From positions 62,001 through 126,000 of the forward strand of contig CAWKLF010000004.1 of NCBI GenBank assembly GCA_963850425.1: a stretch of 64,000 nucleotides of DNA, written 5' to 3'. Under the pieces are notes generated by a model. It worked only from the letters and a program-made list of their open reading frames with translations, did no database searches and had not been told where the DNA came from. Source of the stretch: Gp1-AA133 sp963850425. GTDB taxonomy: Bacteria; Acidobacteriota; Terriglobia; Terriglobales; Acidobacteriaceae. Positions 17,746-24,882 of this stretch are shown piece by piece (the stretch's first letter is position 1; every line of letters starts with the position of its first letter). Position numbers and translations under genes: made by a program.

Positions 17746-18759
17746 TCAGATGCGGCGCGGCGGTGAGGGCTTGGGCGGGGCGGGAGCCGTCCCTGTTTTG
17801 GGGTCTGCTTCGGAAGGCTTGGCGAGGCTCAAATCGCTCGACCAGCAATCGCTTACGATTCTCCATTCACCGTTGGGCTGACGAGCCAGCAGGGTCAGAT
17901 ATTTCCCTTTTTCCTCACGGCGTTTGCTGACGGCTACCGGGACCAGCATTTTGTAGCGGCCGGCTTCGTAGCCCACATCGCCCGTCACATCCAGACGGAT
18001 GGGATCAATTTCGACATCCCCGACACCAGAATCCAGGGCGGCGAAGAAGAATTCGCGGATCGCGGGAGCGCCGCGGACCGCAGGGTGGTTGGGACGGAGC
18101 ACCAAGGCGTCAGAGGAATAGGTGCTGACCAGATCATCGAGTTGCTTGGAATTGCAGGCGAAAACCCAGTCCTGCATGATTTTCCGAACGGCGGTTTCGA
18201 CCCGATTCATGGTGGCGCCGCCGGGAGCGCGCGGCCGGGTCAAGTTGGGAGCGGCGGGAGCCGGGCCAGCCGCGCTCGGGACAAAGGATGGGTCCTGGCC
18301 GGGCATGACGTAGTGATGATAGTGGTGGTGGTAATGGTGATGACCGTTGGGCAATGGAGGCGACGGGCTCTGCTCATTCAGGCCGGGGAGGCGATCGTGG
18401 ATGGAATCAGGCGCGGCGCTAAAAGCAAGCGGCAGGCCGCACATCCCACAGAACTGGCTCCCCGGGCGATTCTGGTGTCCGCAGGTTTCGCAGGGCAGCG
18501 CAGGAAGGGAGGCTCGCGAGGAAGGATCCAAATTGGGGTCTCCAGAGGCCTCGGCGGCGAGGCGCTGTATGGTCTGCCTGGCAACTTCGATCGATTCCTC
18601 GCTCGGCGATGGGTGACGCATATCGGAGCGAAGGCGGGTAAAGAACTCATCTACGGTCGGATTCACTGCAAGATCGCCCTCAGGTGACGGCTTCTGGCTA
18701 CTCCCTGGAGGTCCGGCGGGTGGTTTCTTGGGGTCCACAATCGAGTCCTGCGACCCCAT
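17746..18759 (-). CDS. Zinc-ribbon / His-rich / SnoaL-like protein
   Basis: A 337-residue protein of unusual build. Residues about 90-110 hold a zinc ribbon (CETCGHQNRPGSQFCGMCG, two CxxC pairs). A Pro-rich linker carries a His/Tyr cluster (HHHYHHHYHHY). The C-terminal part (about 180-310) is an NTF2/SnoaL-like fold with the usual WVFACNSKQLDDLVSTYSSD opening and GEWRIVSDCWSSD close. SnoaL-like domains serve either as small-ligand enzymes or as association domains; which applies here is unknown. Adjacent zinc ribbon and His cluster suggest metal binding. It converges with the HAD gene, leaving only 12 bases between stops. Confidence 0.68.
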   Translation of the reverse strand: MGSQDSIVDPKKPPAGPPGSSQKPSPEGDLAVNPTVDEFFTRLRSDMRHPSPSEESIEVARQTIQRLAAEASGDPNLDPSSRASLPALPCETCGHQNRPGSQFCGMCGLPLAFSAAPDSIHDRLPGLNEQSPSPPLPNGHHHYHHHYHHYVMPGQDPSFVPSAAGPAPAAPNLTRPRAPGGATMNRVETAVRKIMQDWVFACNSKQLDDLVSTYSSDALVLRPNHPAVRGAPAIREFFFAALDSGVGDVEIDPIRLDVTGDVGYEAGRYKMLVPVAVSKRREEKGKYLTLLARQPNGEWRIVSDCWSSDLSLAKPSEADPKTGTAPAPPKPSPPRRI

Positions 18760-18777
18760 TTTAGATCAACCATCCGG

Positions 18778-19227
18778 CTAGCGGCTCGAAAACTCGATCT
18801 TGCCTTCGGTCTCGGTGGGGACGCCGTTGCACATGGCTGGGCGATAGCGCCAGGATCGGACGGTCTCCAGAATTGCATGGTCTTCCGCGGTACCCGCACT
18901 CTCAAGAATAAAAGGGCTGTGCACGCGGCCATCCGCGCCCACGATGAAACTCACCTTCACTTTAATGGAAGGGTCGCTACCACCAAGCACGGGATTCGGC
19001 GTGGTGAGGGCCTCAGGCGGATGCGTCTTTTCGCAACGGGAACGCGCGGTGGTATGGGGAACATCCGCGAATTCGGAATTGTGCACCGGGTCACGCCGGA
19101 GTTGCCGTTCGCGGATGGCGAGCGGTTCGATGTTCGTGTAAGACAGAGTCGGGCGGCCGGTCGAGGCCAAAGTGAAGCTCGGCAACAGCAGCGTCCACCA
19201 CAGAGGCCAAAAGTTCCGCAACGTCAT
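18778..19227 (-). CDS. Secreted TonB-C-terminal-like protein
   Basis: About 149 residues. The chosen ATG gives a signal-peptide-like N terminus (TLRNFWPLWWTLLLPSFTLAS). The C-terminal 60 residues match the TonB C-terminal fold (KVKVSFIVGADGRVHSPFIL ... VRSWRYRPA). There is no membrane anchor other than the signal sequence, so it is not a canonical TonB; such proteins are common in acidobacteria and their role is unknown. A GTG three codons upstream with GAG nearby and longer starts to 19329 are possible. It lies 18 bases upstream of the zinc-ribbon gene on the same strand and may be in one operon with it. Confidence 0.6.
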   Translation of the reverse strand: MTLRNFWPLWWTLLLPSFTLASTGRPTLSYTNIEPLAIRERQLRRDPVHNSEFADVPHTTARSRCEKTHPPEALTTPNPVLGGSDPSIKVKVSFIVGADGRVHSPFILESAGTAEDHAILETVRSWRYRPAMCNGVPTETEGKIEFSSR

Positions 19228-19393
19228 TTCCCTCACTAGAACTGCGTAACGAAAGTGGCGAACAGTGTACGCCGGTTTGAAGACGAATCGGCAATCGAAG
19301 GGCCAGCGCCGACGCGCACTTAAATGCAACCAAATCAGTTGGATACCAGCATTAAGCGGCAGCTCGGCATTAAGTGAGTGAAAAGACTTGCAG

Positions 19394-19404
19394 CTTGAGT
19401 CAAG
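19394..19404. promoter_or_regulatory. Small palindrome upstream of the Rrf2 gene
   Basis: CTTGAGTCAAG has perfect 5-bp arms around one base and lies about 110 bases before the regulator's start. It could be an autoregulatory operator; no known Rrf2 consensus was matched. Confidence 0.22.
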
Positions 19405-19516
19405 TTTTCAGCAGAGTGTCCCGATCTGGGATCAGGCGGTAAATTGTCCGTGGAGTGTCCTTGCGGAGCTTCATTGAAGCCACCAATACTCATAGGGGGA
19501 TAGCCGGAGGTGGGCC

Positions 19517-19975
19517 ATGTTCTCTCGATCCTCGGGATATGCGATCCAGGCACTCACTTACTTGGCCGCTCAACCATCCGGGAAGCTAGTCGGAGCCAGA
19601 GAAATGGCGACCAAGCTGCAAATCCCGATGCCGTTCCTTTGGAAGATCCTCAGAAAGCTCAGCGAAAAAAAACTGGTTCGGTCCTTTAAAGGAGTGCGGG
19701 GAGGATACGAGCTGGCGCGGCCGGCAAGAGCGATTGCGGTGTCGGAGGTTTTGGCAGCGGGAAGAGGTGCCGATCAGATCGGCAGATGCGTTGTGGGCCT
19801 GGAAATGTGCGACGATCGCGATCCCTGCCCATTGCACCCCCAGTGGAAAGACCTCCGGAAACAGATTGAAGCGCGCTTCCGAGCTACGACTCTCACCGAT
19901 CTGGTGCAAGACTCGAAGCCTGCCAAGAAGCGACGGGGGCAAGTTCGCAGCATCGCGCAGAGAGTCGCCTCGTAA
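19517..19975 (+). CDS. Rrf2-family transcriptional regulator
   Basis: A 152-residue Rrf2 regulator. The N-terminal winged helix begins with SRSSGYAIQALTYLA and has the recognition-helix region IPMPFLWKILRKLSEKKLV and the wing GVRGGYELARP. Three cysteines C91, C98 and C104 (spacing X6, X5) lie where IscR/NsrR ligate an iron-sulfur cluster, so it may sense redox, nitric oxide or Fe-S status. The C-terminal tail is Lys/Arg-rich. GGAGGTG five bases before the ATG supports the start. It is monocistronic; targets cannot be read here. Confidence 0.85.
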   Translation: MFSRSSGYAIQALTYLAAQPSGKLVGAREMATKLQIPMPFLWKILRKLSEKKLVRSFKGVRGGYELARPARAIAVSEVLAAGRGADQIGRCVVGLEMCDDRDPCPLHPQWKDLRKQIEARFRATTLTDLVQDSKPAKKRRGQVRSIAQRVAS

Positions 19976-20121
19976 GCTTATCTTACGGGATTGTTGACCC
20001 ACCCAAAGAACTTCGCAAGAGAGATTGGAAGAAGTCCGCAGATCGCCAGTCGAGAACTCTCCGTCCCCGTTTCCTGATTTGATTCGAGCAAATTATGGGT
20101 GTGATGTGGGGCGCAGGATCA

Positions 20122-20137
20122 CGTGAGCGAGATCACA
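20122..20137. promoter_or_regulatory. CRP/FNR-type site candidate
   Basis: CGTGAGCGAGATCACA has GTGA and TCACA separated by six bases, matching nine of ten consensus positions of TGTGA-N6-TCACA. It is centred about 85 bases before the ATG of the following gene, a position used by CRP-family activators. No CRP gene is in the window. Confidence 0.35.
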
Positions 20138-20214
20138 TCATTCTATGAGCTACTGCCGGAGAATTTTGTCAGGCGGGGGCGACCCTGGCCACTCTCACAA
20201 GGGGGATTCTCCCT

Positions 20215-20889
20215 ATGTTCGAACAAGAATTGGAAATGGAACAACGCCAATCTTCGGTAGTACCACTGCTCCTGATCATTGCCATGATTATTGCTTTCGT
20301 GGGTGTGGCCGCATACTACGTGGTGCAGAATCACAAGGTTCTTCCCGCTGCGGAAGCGAGCAATTTGATCCAATCGTCCCTGAAGCACGACGGGCCCGTG
20401 ACCATCCAATTCAAGGTGGGCATGGTGGTCGGCAGCGTGCAGGACCGGCCACACGGTCCGAATTACCGGTTGCTGGAGAAGGCGGGGCTGATCGCGATCG
20501 GCAAAGATAAGGGTCGGATCACGCCGATCACGCTTACGGCGTCGGGTCGAAAACTGATGGCAGATCTTCCGGGTGTCAGCCAAACCAAGGATGCAAAGGA
20601 CGGCACGACCTCTTACGTAGTGCCGGTCGCGACGAGGAAACTTGTAGGGACGCCGAGCGTGACGATGACGGGCATGGGCCGGGCCAAGGCGGAGTTTACC
20701 TGGGGCTGGGAGCCCAATGAAGTCGGCGAAATGTTCGATGCCTCAGGATCGCTGGTCAAAAGCTTCAATACCTGGGATCGCGGAACTCTGATCGATAAAT
20801 TCGGCGTAAAGTTTTACCACGACCCGCCGACCAAGGCAGTGATGGCATTTTTGAGGGGCGACGAAGGGTGGAAGGTATCCGCCGAGTAA
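20215..20889 (+). CDS. Membrane-anchored hypothetical protein
   Basis: A 224-residue protein with a single N-terminal helix (VVPLLLIIAMIIAFVGVAAYYVV) and an otherwise soluble, probably periplasmic part. It contains GPNYRLLEKAGLIAIGKDKG, a pattern reminiscent of a winged-helix segment, and a conserved-looking GMGRAKAEFTWGWEPNEVGEM stretch. No family is recognised with confidence. ATG is preceded by an AAGGGGGA ribosome site and a possible CRP-type site, and a hairpin terminator follows. Confidence 0.6.
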   Translation: MFEQELEMEQRQSSVVPLLLIIAMIIAFVGVAAYYVVQNHKVLPAAEASNLIQSSLKHDGPVTIQFKVGMVVGSVQDRPHGPNYRLLEKAGLIAIGKDKGRITPITLTASGRKLMADLPGVSQTKDAKDGTTSYVVPVATRKLVGTPSVTMTGMGRAKAEFTWGWEPNEVGEMFDASGSLVKSFNTWDRGTLIDKFGVKFYHDPPTKAVMAFLRGDEGWKVSAE

Positions 20890-20921
20890 GCTGCTCCTTA
20901 CGGCTTGTTAGTCGAAACATT

Positions 20922-20970
20922 CTGCCCCATTGCTTCGCAGAGATTCGAGGGAATGGGGCAGTCGTTTATT
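20922..20970 (+). terminator. Hairpin terminator
   Basis: CTGCCCCATT (20922-20931) pairs perfectly with AATGGGGCAG (20952-20961), followed by a moderately T-rich TCGTTTATTT. It lies between two convergent genes and may act in both directions. Confidence 0.6.
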
Positions 20971-21028
20971 TGATGGGAGGCTGTCCAGGCCTCACCGCGA
21001 ACTCCACGAATGACTGGCGAAGCGCTGG

Positions 21029-22699
21029 TTATTGAAGTCCCTGTTGAGTGAATTTGAAGGCTAAATCAGAATTTCCAGTGGACGAAAAGTAAATGCTGGA
21101 GCCACCGTCCATCGTCACATAGGTATTATCGATCACGATGCCACTGGTGCCACCGGCTATCTTGGCCGACGATAGCGTGGTTTCGTTCGCGAGAGCCATC
21201 ACGCATCCGACCGCCGCGAAGCCAGGGCAAGAGCGCGTGACACCCCAGAAGAAAAAGTCCGTGCCACCGGAAATATTGGGATTGAAGAATTCCGTGACCG
21301 GACTGCAACGAGCAAGAGTATCGGTGCTGAGTTGAACGGATGATCCGGGCTGCAGCACGCCACTTCCATCGAAACCCAGGAGATAACGATAGGGACTCCG
21401 GTCACCCGGGCCGGTGCCACAAACCAGCATGTGGCCTGTGGCCGGGTTCGTGTAATAGGCGTCGTCGAAGTCACCGTCATAGAGGTTGACCCCAGTGCCT
21501 CCCGCACTGCCTTGGCCGATCAGCACTCGAGTGACAACCGCCAGTGTGTTGGCATTGATCTGAACAACGGAAGCGCCCGTCAGAACGTTGTCGTTCGAAG
21601 TGATGGCAAAGACGGATCCCCCGGTGGCGTCAAACATGGGCGAATCGAAGATGCCGGGATTGGTACTGCCGGTTCTCCCGACCTGAACAGGGGTAACGCC
21701 TGCGGGCGTGTTCACATTCAGAGAGAAGACGCGACCATTGTTGGCGCCGATGAAAAGCTGGCCGGTAGCACCGTTGAGCACCGGACTGCTCAAAATCTGG
21801 TTGTTGGCGATCAGGATGGGCCAGGGCGCAGTGGAAACCAGGGTGGGAATGCCCTTAAAAATTCCCGTAACTTTGTACAAGCGGCCGTCATCGAGGCCAA
21901 CGTAGAGAATGTCGTTCTTGTAGTCGACCCAGGGCGAAGAGCGGGAGTTGGAAGCCGCCGCGAGGGGAACGCTCACCAGAGCACCCGCCGGAGGGGCAAC
22001 GGAGGGAGTTGCAAGAGGCTGGGAGCCGCTGGTCGGAATCGTCAGAATATGCAGTGTCGATTGATGTGCTCCGGCAGCCAGATTGGTTTCGATGTAGGCG
22101 ACTTTTTTTCCATCCATCGATAGGACCGTGGACGTCAGTATTTTGCCATTGGCAATGGTGCTGGTGTTATACGAGAAAAGGAACGTTGGTTGGTTGCCAT
22201 TGCAGAGAGGATTGACGCCGCCCGCGTACAAGTTGTTGAGGCCGACGATCGAAGGCTGACCGCCCGTGGCGCTAACGGCATTGAGGCCATAAATTACGTA
22301 ATCGCTCGTACAGCTTGGAGGGGCCGTGGGGTCAGCCTGCCACTTGGCGGGAAATACGCCGGCCTGAAGGCGGCCAGTCCCGAGGGAGATGCTCCAATCT
22401 CGATGCGCGGCGCTGGCATCGGCAAAAGGGGACTGGGCGGCCGACGATCGCACCATGGCGGCCTGGGCATCCTTGAAGGCCTGCCGGTAGAGTTGCATAG
22501 CGGCCCGTGGTTCCTGAGCTGCGAGCTCGGGATGCTGGCGAAGCTTGGCAGTGCTGAATCGGATGCGATGGTGAGTCCAGTCCTCAGGCACGCCGACTCT
22601 TGGTCGTGTCTCACTGATTTGTGCGCTGAGCCCTGAAACCAAGAAAGCCAACAGAATCGCTTGCACGCTTCTTCCCGTAAACCGTGTGCGGAAACCCAT
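21029..22699 (-). CDS. Secreted beta-propeller-like protein
   Basis: About 556 residues with an N-terminal signal peptide (VQAILLAFLVSGLSAQ). The body holds repeated strands with blade-like motifs (SSPWVDYKNDILYVGLDDG, SSPVLNGATGQLFIGANNG, DSPMFDATGGSVFAITSND), each about 50 residues apart, as in PQQ-type or YncE-like beta-propellers. Several Cys pairs suggest an exported protein with disulfides. No catalytic motif was seen; enzymatic activity is unproven. The start is the ATG with GGGGGATG just upstream, five codons inside the longest frame. It stands alone. Confidence 0.68.
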   Translation of the reverse strand: MGFRTRFTGRSVQAILLAFLVSGLSAQISETRPRVGVPEDWTHHRIRFSTAKLRQHPELAAQEPRAAMQLYRQAFKDAQAAMVRSSAAQSPFADASAAHRDWSISLGTGRLQAGVFPAKWQADPTAPPSCTSDYVIYGLNAVSATGGQPSIVGLNNLYAGGVNPLCNGNQPTFLFSYNTSTIANGKILTSTVLSMDGKKVAYIETNLAAGAHQSTLHILTIPTSGSQPLATPSVAPPAGALVSVPLAAASNSRSSPWVDYKNDILYVGLDDGRLYKVTGIFKGIPTLVSTAPWPILIANNQILSSPVLNGATGQLFIGANNGRVFSLNVNTPAGVTPVQVGRTGSTNPGIFDSPMFDATGGSVFAITSNDNVLTGASVVQINANTLAVVTRVLIGQGSAGGTGVNLYDGDFDDAYYTNPATGHMLVCGTGPGDRSPYRYLLGFDGSGVLQPGSSVQLSTDTLARCSPVTEFFNPNISGGTDFFFWGVTRSCPGFAAVGCVMALANETTLSSAKIAGGTSGIVIDNTYVTMDGGSSIYFSSTGNSDLAFKFTQQGLQ

Positions 22700-22879
22700 C
22701 ACATCCCCCTTCATTGACGCCGAGTAATGCGCAACATTCTAGCCGTTTCGGAAGGCAAAGGCGATGACGCAATAGAGGCGGGAAATCGCCCTTATGGCAG
22801 GTCTCTTACGCTTTTTGGACGCCCGGTGATCGAGTTGGCCGCAGCACGGAAAAGGAGGAAAGCAGGACTCGAGGGCTAC

Positions 22880-23182
22880 TCACCAGCCATTTTTTCCAGA
22901 GCTTGACTCAGCGGAGTCGGAGCGGCTGAATTGATTCCGTTTGCGATAGGCCAGAACGGTTATGCCGATCGACATGAACATGGGAGGAATTACCAGTACG
23001 AGAATGCCGCTGCGCAGGCCGTGAATGATGCGGGAACCGGACCCTGCCGCCTGCGTGTAACACAGTGCGCAGGTCTGCGCGAAAGACAGGCTACTCGCGA
23101 GCAGCGACGCGAGCAGGCAGATCGTTCCGGCAATCCATTTCCTTGATTTCGGAGATGCAGGGTTCCGCACAGATAGGGTCAC
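22880..23182 (-). CDS. Small CxxC membrane protein of the oxidase operon
   Basis: A 100-residue protein at the 3' end of the cytochrome oxidase operon. It has an N-terminal signal or helix (GTICLLASLLASSLSFA), then TCALCYTQAAGSG with a CxxC pair just outside the membrane, then a second helix (ILVLVIPPMFMSIGITVLAY) and a short charged tail. The GTG start overlaps the stop of the subunit IV gene (GTGA). A copper- or redox-related accessory role is suggested by the CxxC and by position only. Confidence 0.65.
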   Translation of the reverse strand: MTLSVRNPASPKSRKWIAGTICLLASLLASSLSFAQTCALCYTQAAGSGSRIIHGLRSGILVLVIPPMFMSIGITVLAYRKRNQFSRSDSAESSSGKNGW

Positions 23183-23490
23183 TTGATCAGGGGCCTCATG
23201 TGCAACAGGCGAAAGCTGTCAGACCAGATCATGTTCATCATCAACATGACAAAAATGGTGGCAGGGATGAGAGCCAGACGCAGATTGCGCTGTTCATCCC
23301 GCAGGTGCATGAAGTACATCACGCCGAGTCCGGCCTGGATAAATGCCACGGCCAGCATGCGCACCAGCAACTGGGCACCGTGCGCATTTTGATAGGCCAG
23401 GGCGACTTGCACGCCGGACAGAGCCAGAATGCAGAGGTAGACAACGATGTCCGTCTTCAGGCTGTCCTTTATGTTGGCGGGCGCGCTCAT
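23179..23490 (-). CDS. ctaF: Cytochrome c oxidase subunit IV
   Basis: A 103-residue three-helix membrane protein of the bacterial oxidase subunit IV family: TDIVVYLCILALSGVQVALA, then MLAVAFIQAGLGVMYFMHLR with the family's MHL motif, then LIPATIFVMLMMNMIWSD. It stabilises the heme-copper oxidase and has no cofactor. AGAGGA eight bases upstream supports the ATG. Its stop overlaps the next gene's GTG. Confidence 0.85.
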   Translation of the reverse strand: MSAPANIKDSLKTDIVVYLCILALSGVQVALAYQNAHGAQLLVRMLAVAFIQAGLGVMYFMHLRDEQRNLRLALIPATIFVMLMMNMIWSDSFRLLHMRPLIK

Positions 23491-23514
23491 CGGATTTTCC
23501 TCTGCCAGAACAGA

Positions 23515-24144
23515 TTATCGAGCAATGTTCAGCAAGTAGACCATCGGGACGACGAACATCCAGACCAGGTCGACGAAATGCCAGTATAAGGACCAGACTT
23601 CGATGTCATCGGCGTTGTAGCGGCCCCGTTTGTAGCCCAGGGCCACGACGCTGAGAGCAATCACTCCGCCCAGTACATGGGTCAGGTGCAGCCCGGTGAT
23701 TGCAAAGAAGGTAGCGCCAAACATGGGCGAGCCCCAAGGGTTCTCAAAAAGCTTCACTCCCTCAGCCATCAGTCCGAACCATTCGCGGATATGGAGCAAT
23801 GCAAACAGGACGCCGCCCCCGACGGTAATGAAAGTCCATCGAATGGCAGTGGATTTGTCGCCCGCCTTGGCGGAGCGAGTGGCAATCAACATGGTCAGGC
23901 TGCTGCTGACGAGAATGAAAGTCATCAGGAGCACATTGATGATGCTGGGCGAGAACTTGAAGGGCATTGGCCAGTTTGGGCTGGCATTCTTGATGTAACC
24001 GTAGGCAAAAAGAATAGCCGCGAAAGTGACTGCATCGGAGATGATGAACAGCCACATGACGAGCTTTTTAGATGGAATCGCAAAGGGGGACGCTTCCATG
24101 TGTCCGGGCGCGTGCATTGCGATGGGCAGATTCGCTTCGTTCAC
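23515..24144 (-). CDS. ctaE: Cytochrome c oxidase subunit III
   Basis: About 209 residues with five predicted helices, the length of short bacterial subunit III. Signature stretches are KLVMWLFIISDAVTFAAIL, TGLHLTHVLGG and the C-terminal SLYWHFVDLVWMFVVPMVY. It supports proton pumping by subunit I. The GTG start at 24144 has GGAG seven bases upstream; ATG 24117 lacks a site. The frame is open upstream to 24471, but that stretch overlaps the neighbouring gene and is not family-like. Directly follows a second, divergent subunit III gene. Confidence 0.88.
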   Translation of the reverse strand: MNEANLPIAMHAPGHMEASPFAIPSKKLVMWLFIISDAVTFAAILFAYGYIKNASPNWPMPFKFSPSIINVLLMTFILVSSSLTMLIATRSAKAGDKSTAIRWTFITVGGGVLFALLHIREWFGLMAEGVKLFENPWGSPMFGATFFAITGLHLTHVLGGVIALSVVALGYKRGRYNADDIEVWSLYWHFVDLVWMFVVPMVYLLNIAR

Positions 24145-24164
24145 AGAGTCTCCGGCCGAGTTGG

Positions 24165-24848
24165 CTACAGCTTGATCCACATCACCAGCAAGACGTACAG
24201 CCATAGCACCCCCATGAAGTGCCAGTAATACGAGGTCGCGTCCATCGTGCTGCGCCGCAGGGAAAAGACCGGTCGACGCAAGAGATAGATCAATCGCCCC
24301 AGGGCTGCCAGTCCACCCAGGACGTGCGTAGCATGCACGGCCGTCAATACGTAGAAGAATGAACTGTTGGGATTGGAGGCCAGGTAGAGGCCCTCCGCGC
24401 GCAGTTGGCGCCATGCGACATACTGACCGACAACAAAGAGAAGTCCGAGAGCGAGAGTCGCGCCCAACCACACTGAGGATGAGGTTCGATCGGCATTCTC
24501 GCCGCGAGCGAATACTCTCACGCGCCGGCGCGCCACTTCCAGGGTTACGCTACTGGCGAGCAGGACGAGGGTATTCACGAAAACGATGGCAGGAATCGTG
24601 AGCGGGTGCCAGTCGTTCGCGGTCGACTGGCGGACGACGAGGGCGCTGGTGAAGGCGGCGAACGACATCGTGATGGCCGCGAGCCCCACCCAGATTCCCG
24701 TCCGGGAGGGTTCGGGCGTGAACTGATCGAGTGTCGTGACATTGCCAGCGGTGGGGCCTGGATTGTTCACGCCGCCACCCGCAGAGTTCCCATTGTTTGA
24801 TTGTGGATCTTTTCGCTCGATTTCCGGCGGTTGGATCGTCGTTGCCAT
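24165..24848 (-). CDS. Second cytochrome c oxidase subunit III-like protein
   Basis: A 227-residue subunit III homologue in tandem with the previous gene. A soluble N-terminal tail rich in Asn/Gly/Pro (about 48 residues) precedes helices beginning TGIWVGLAAITMSFAAFTSA. The family motif AVHATHVLGGLAALG and the end SYYWHFMGVLWLYVLLVMW are clear. It is diverged from the other copy in the N-terminal helices. Tandem subunit III genes occur in some acidobacterial oxidase operons; whether both enter the same complex is unknown. It lies 34 bases downstream of ctaD. Confidence 0.85.
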   Translation of the reverse strand: MATTIQPPEIERKDPQSNNGNSAGGGVNNPGPTAGNVTTLDQFTPEPSRTGIWVGLAAITMSFAAFTSALVVRQSTANDWHPLTIPAIVFVNTLVLLASSVTLEVARRRVRVFARGENADRTSSSVWLGATLALGLLFVVGQYVAWRQLRAEGLYLASNPNSSFFYVLTAVHATHVLGGLAALGRLIYLLRRPVFSLRRSTMDATSYYWHFMGVLWLYVLLVMWIKL

Positions 24849-24882
24849 GGCCCTTGTGTTCCTTGCGTGACGGGGTACGCTG

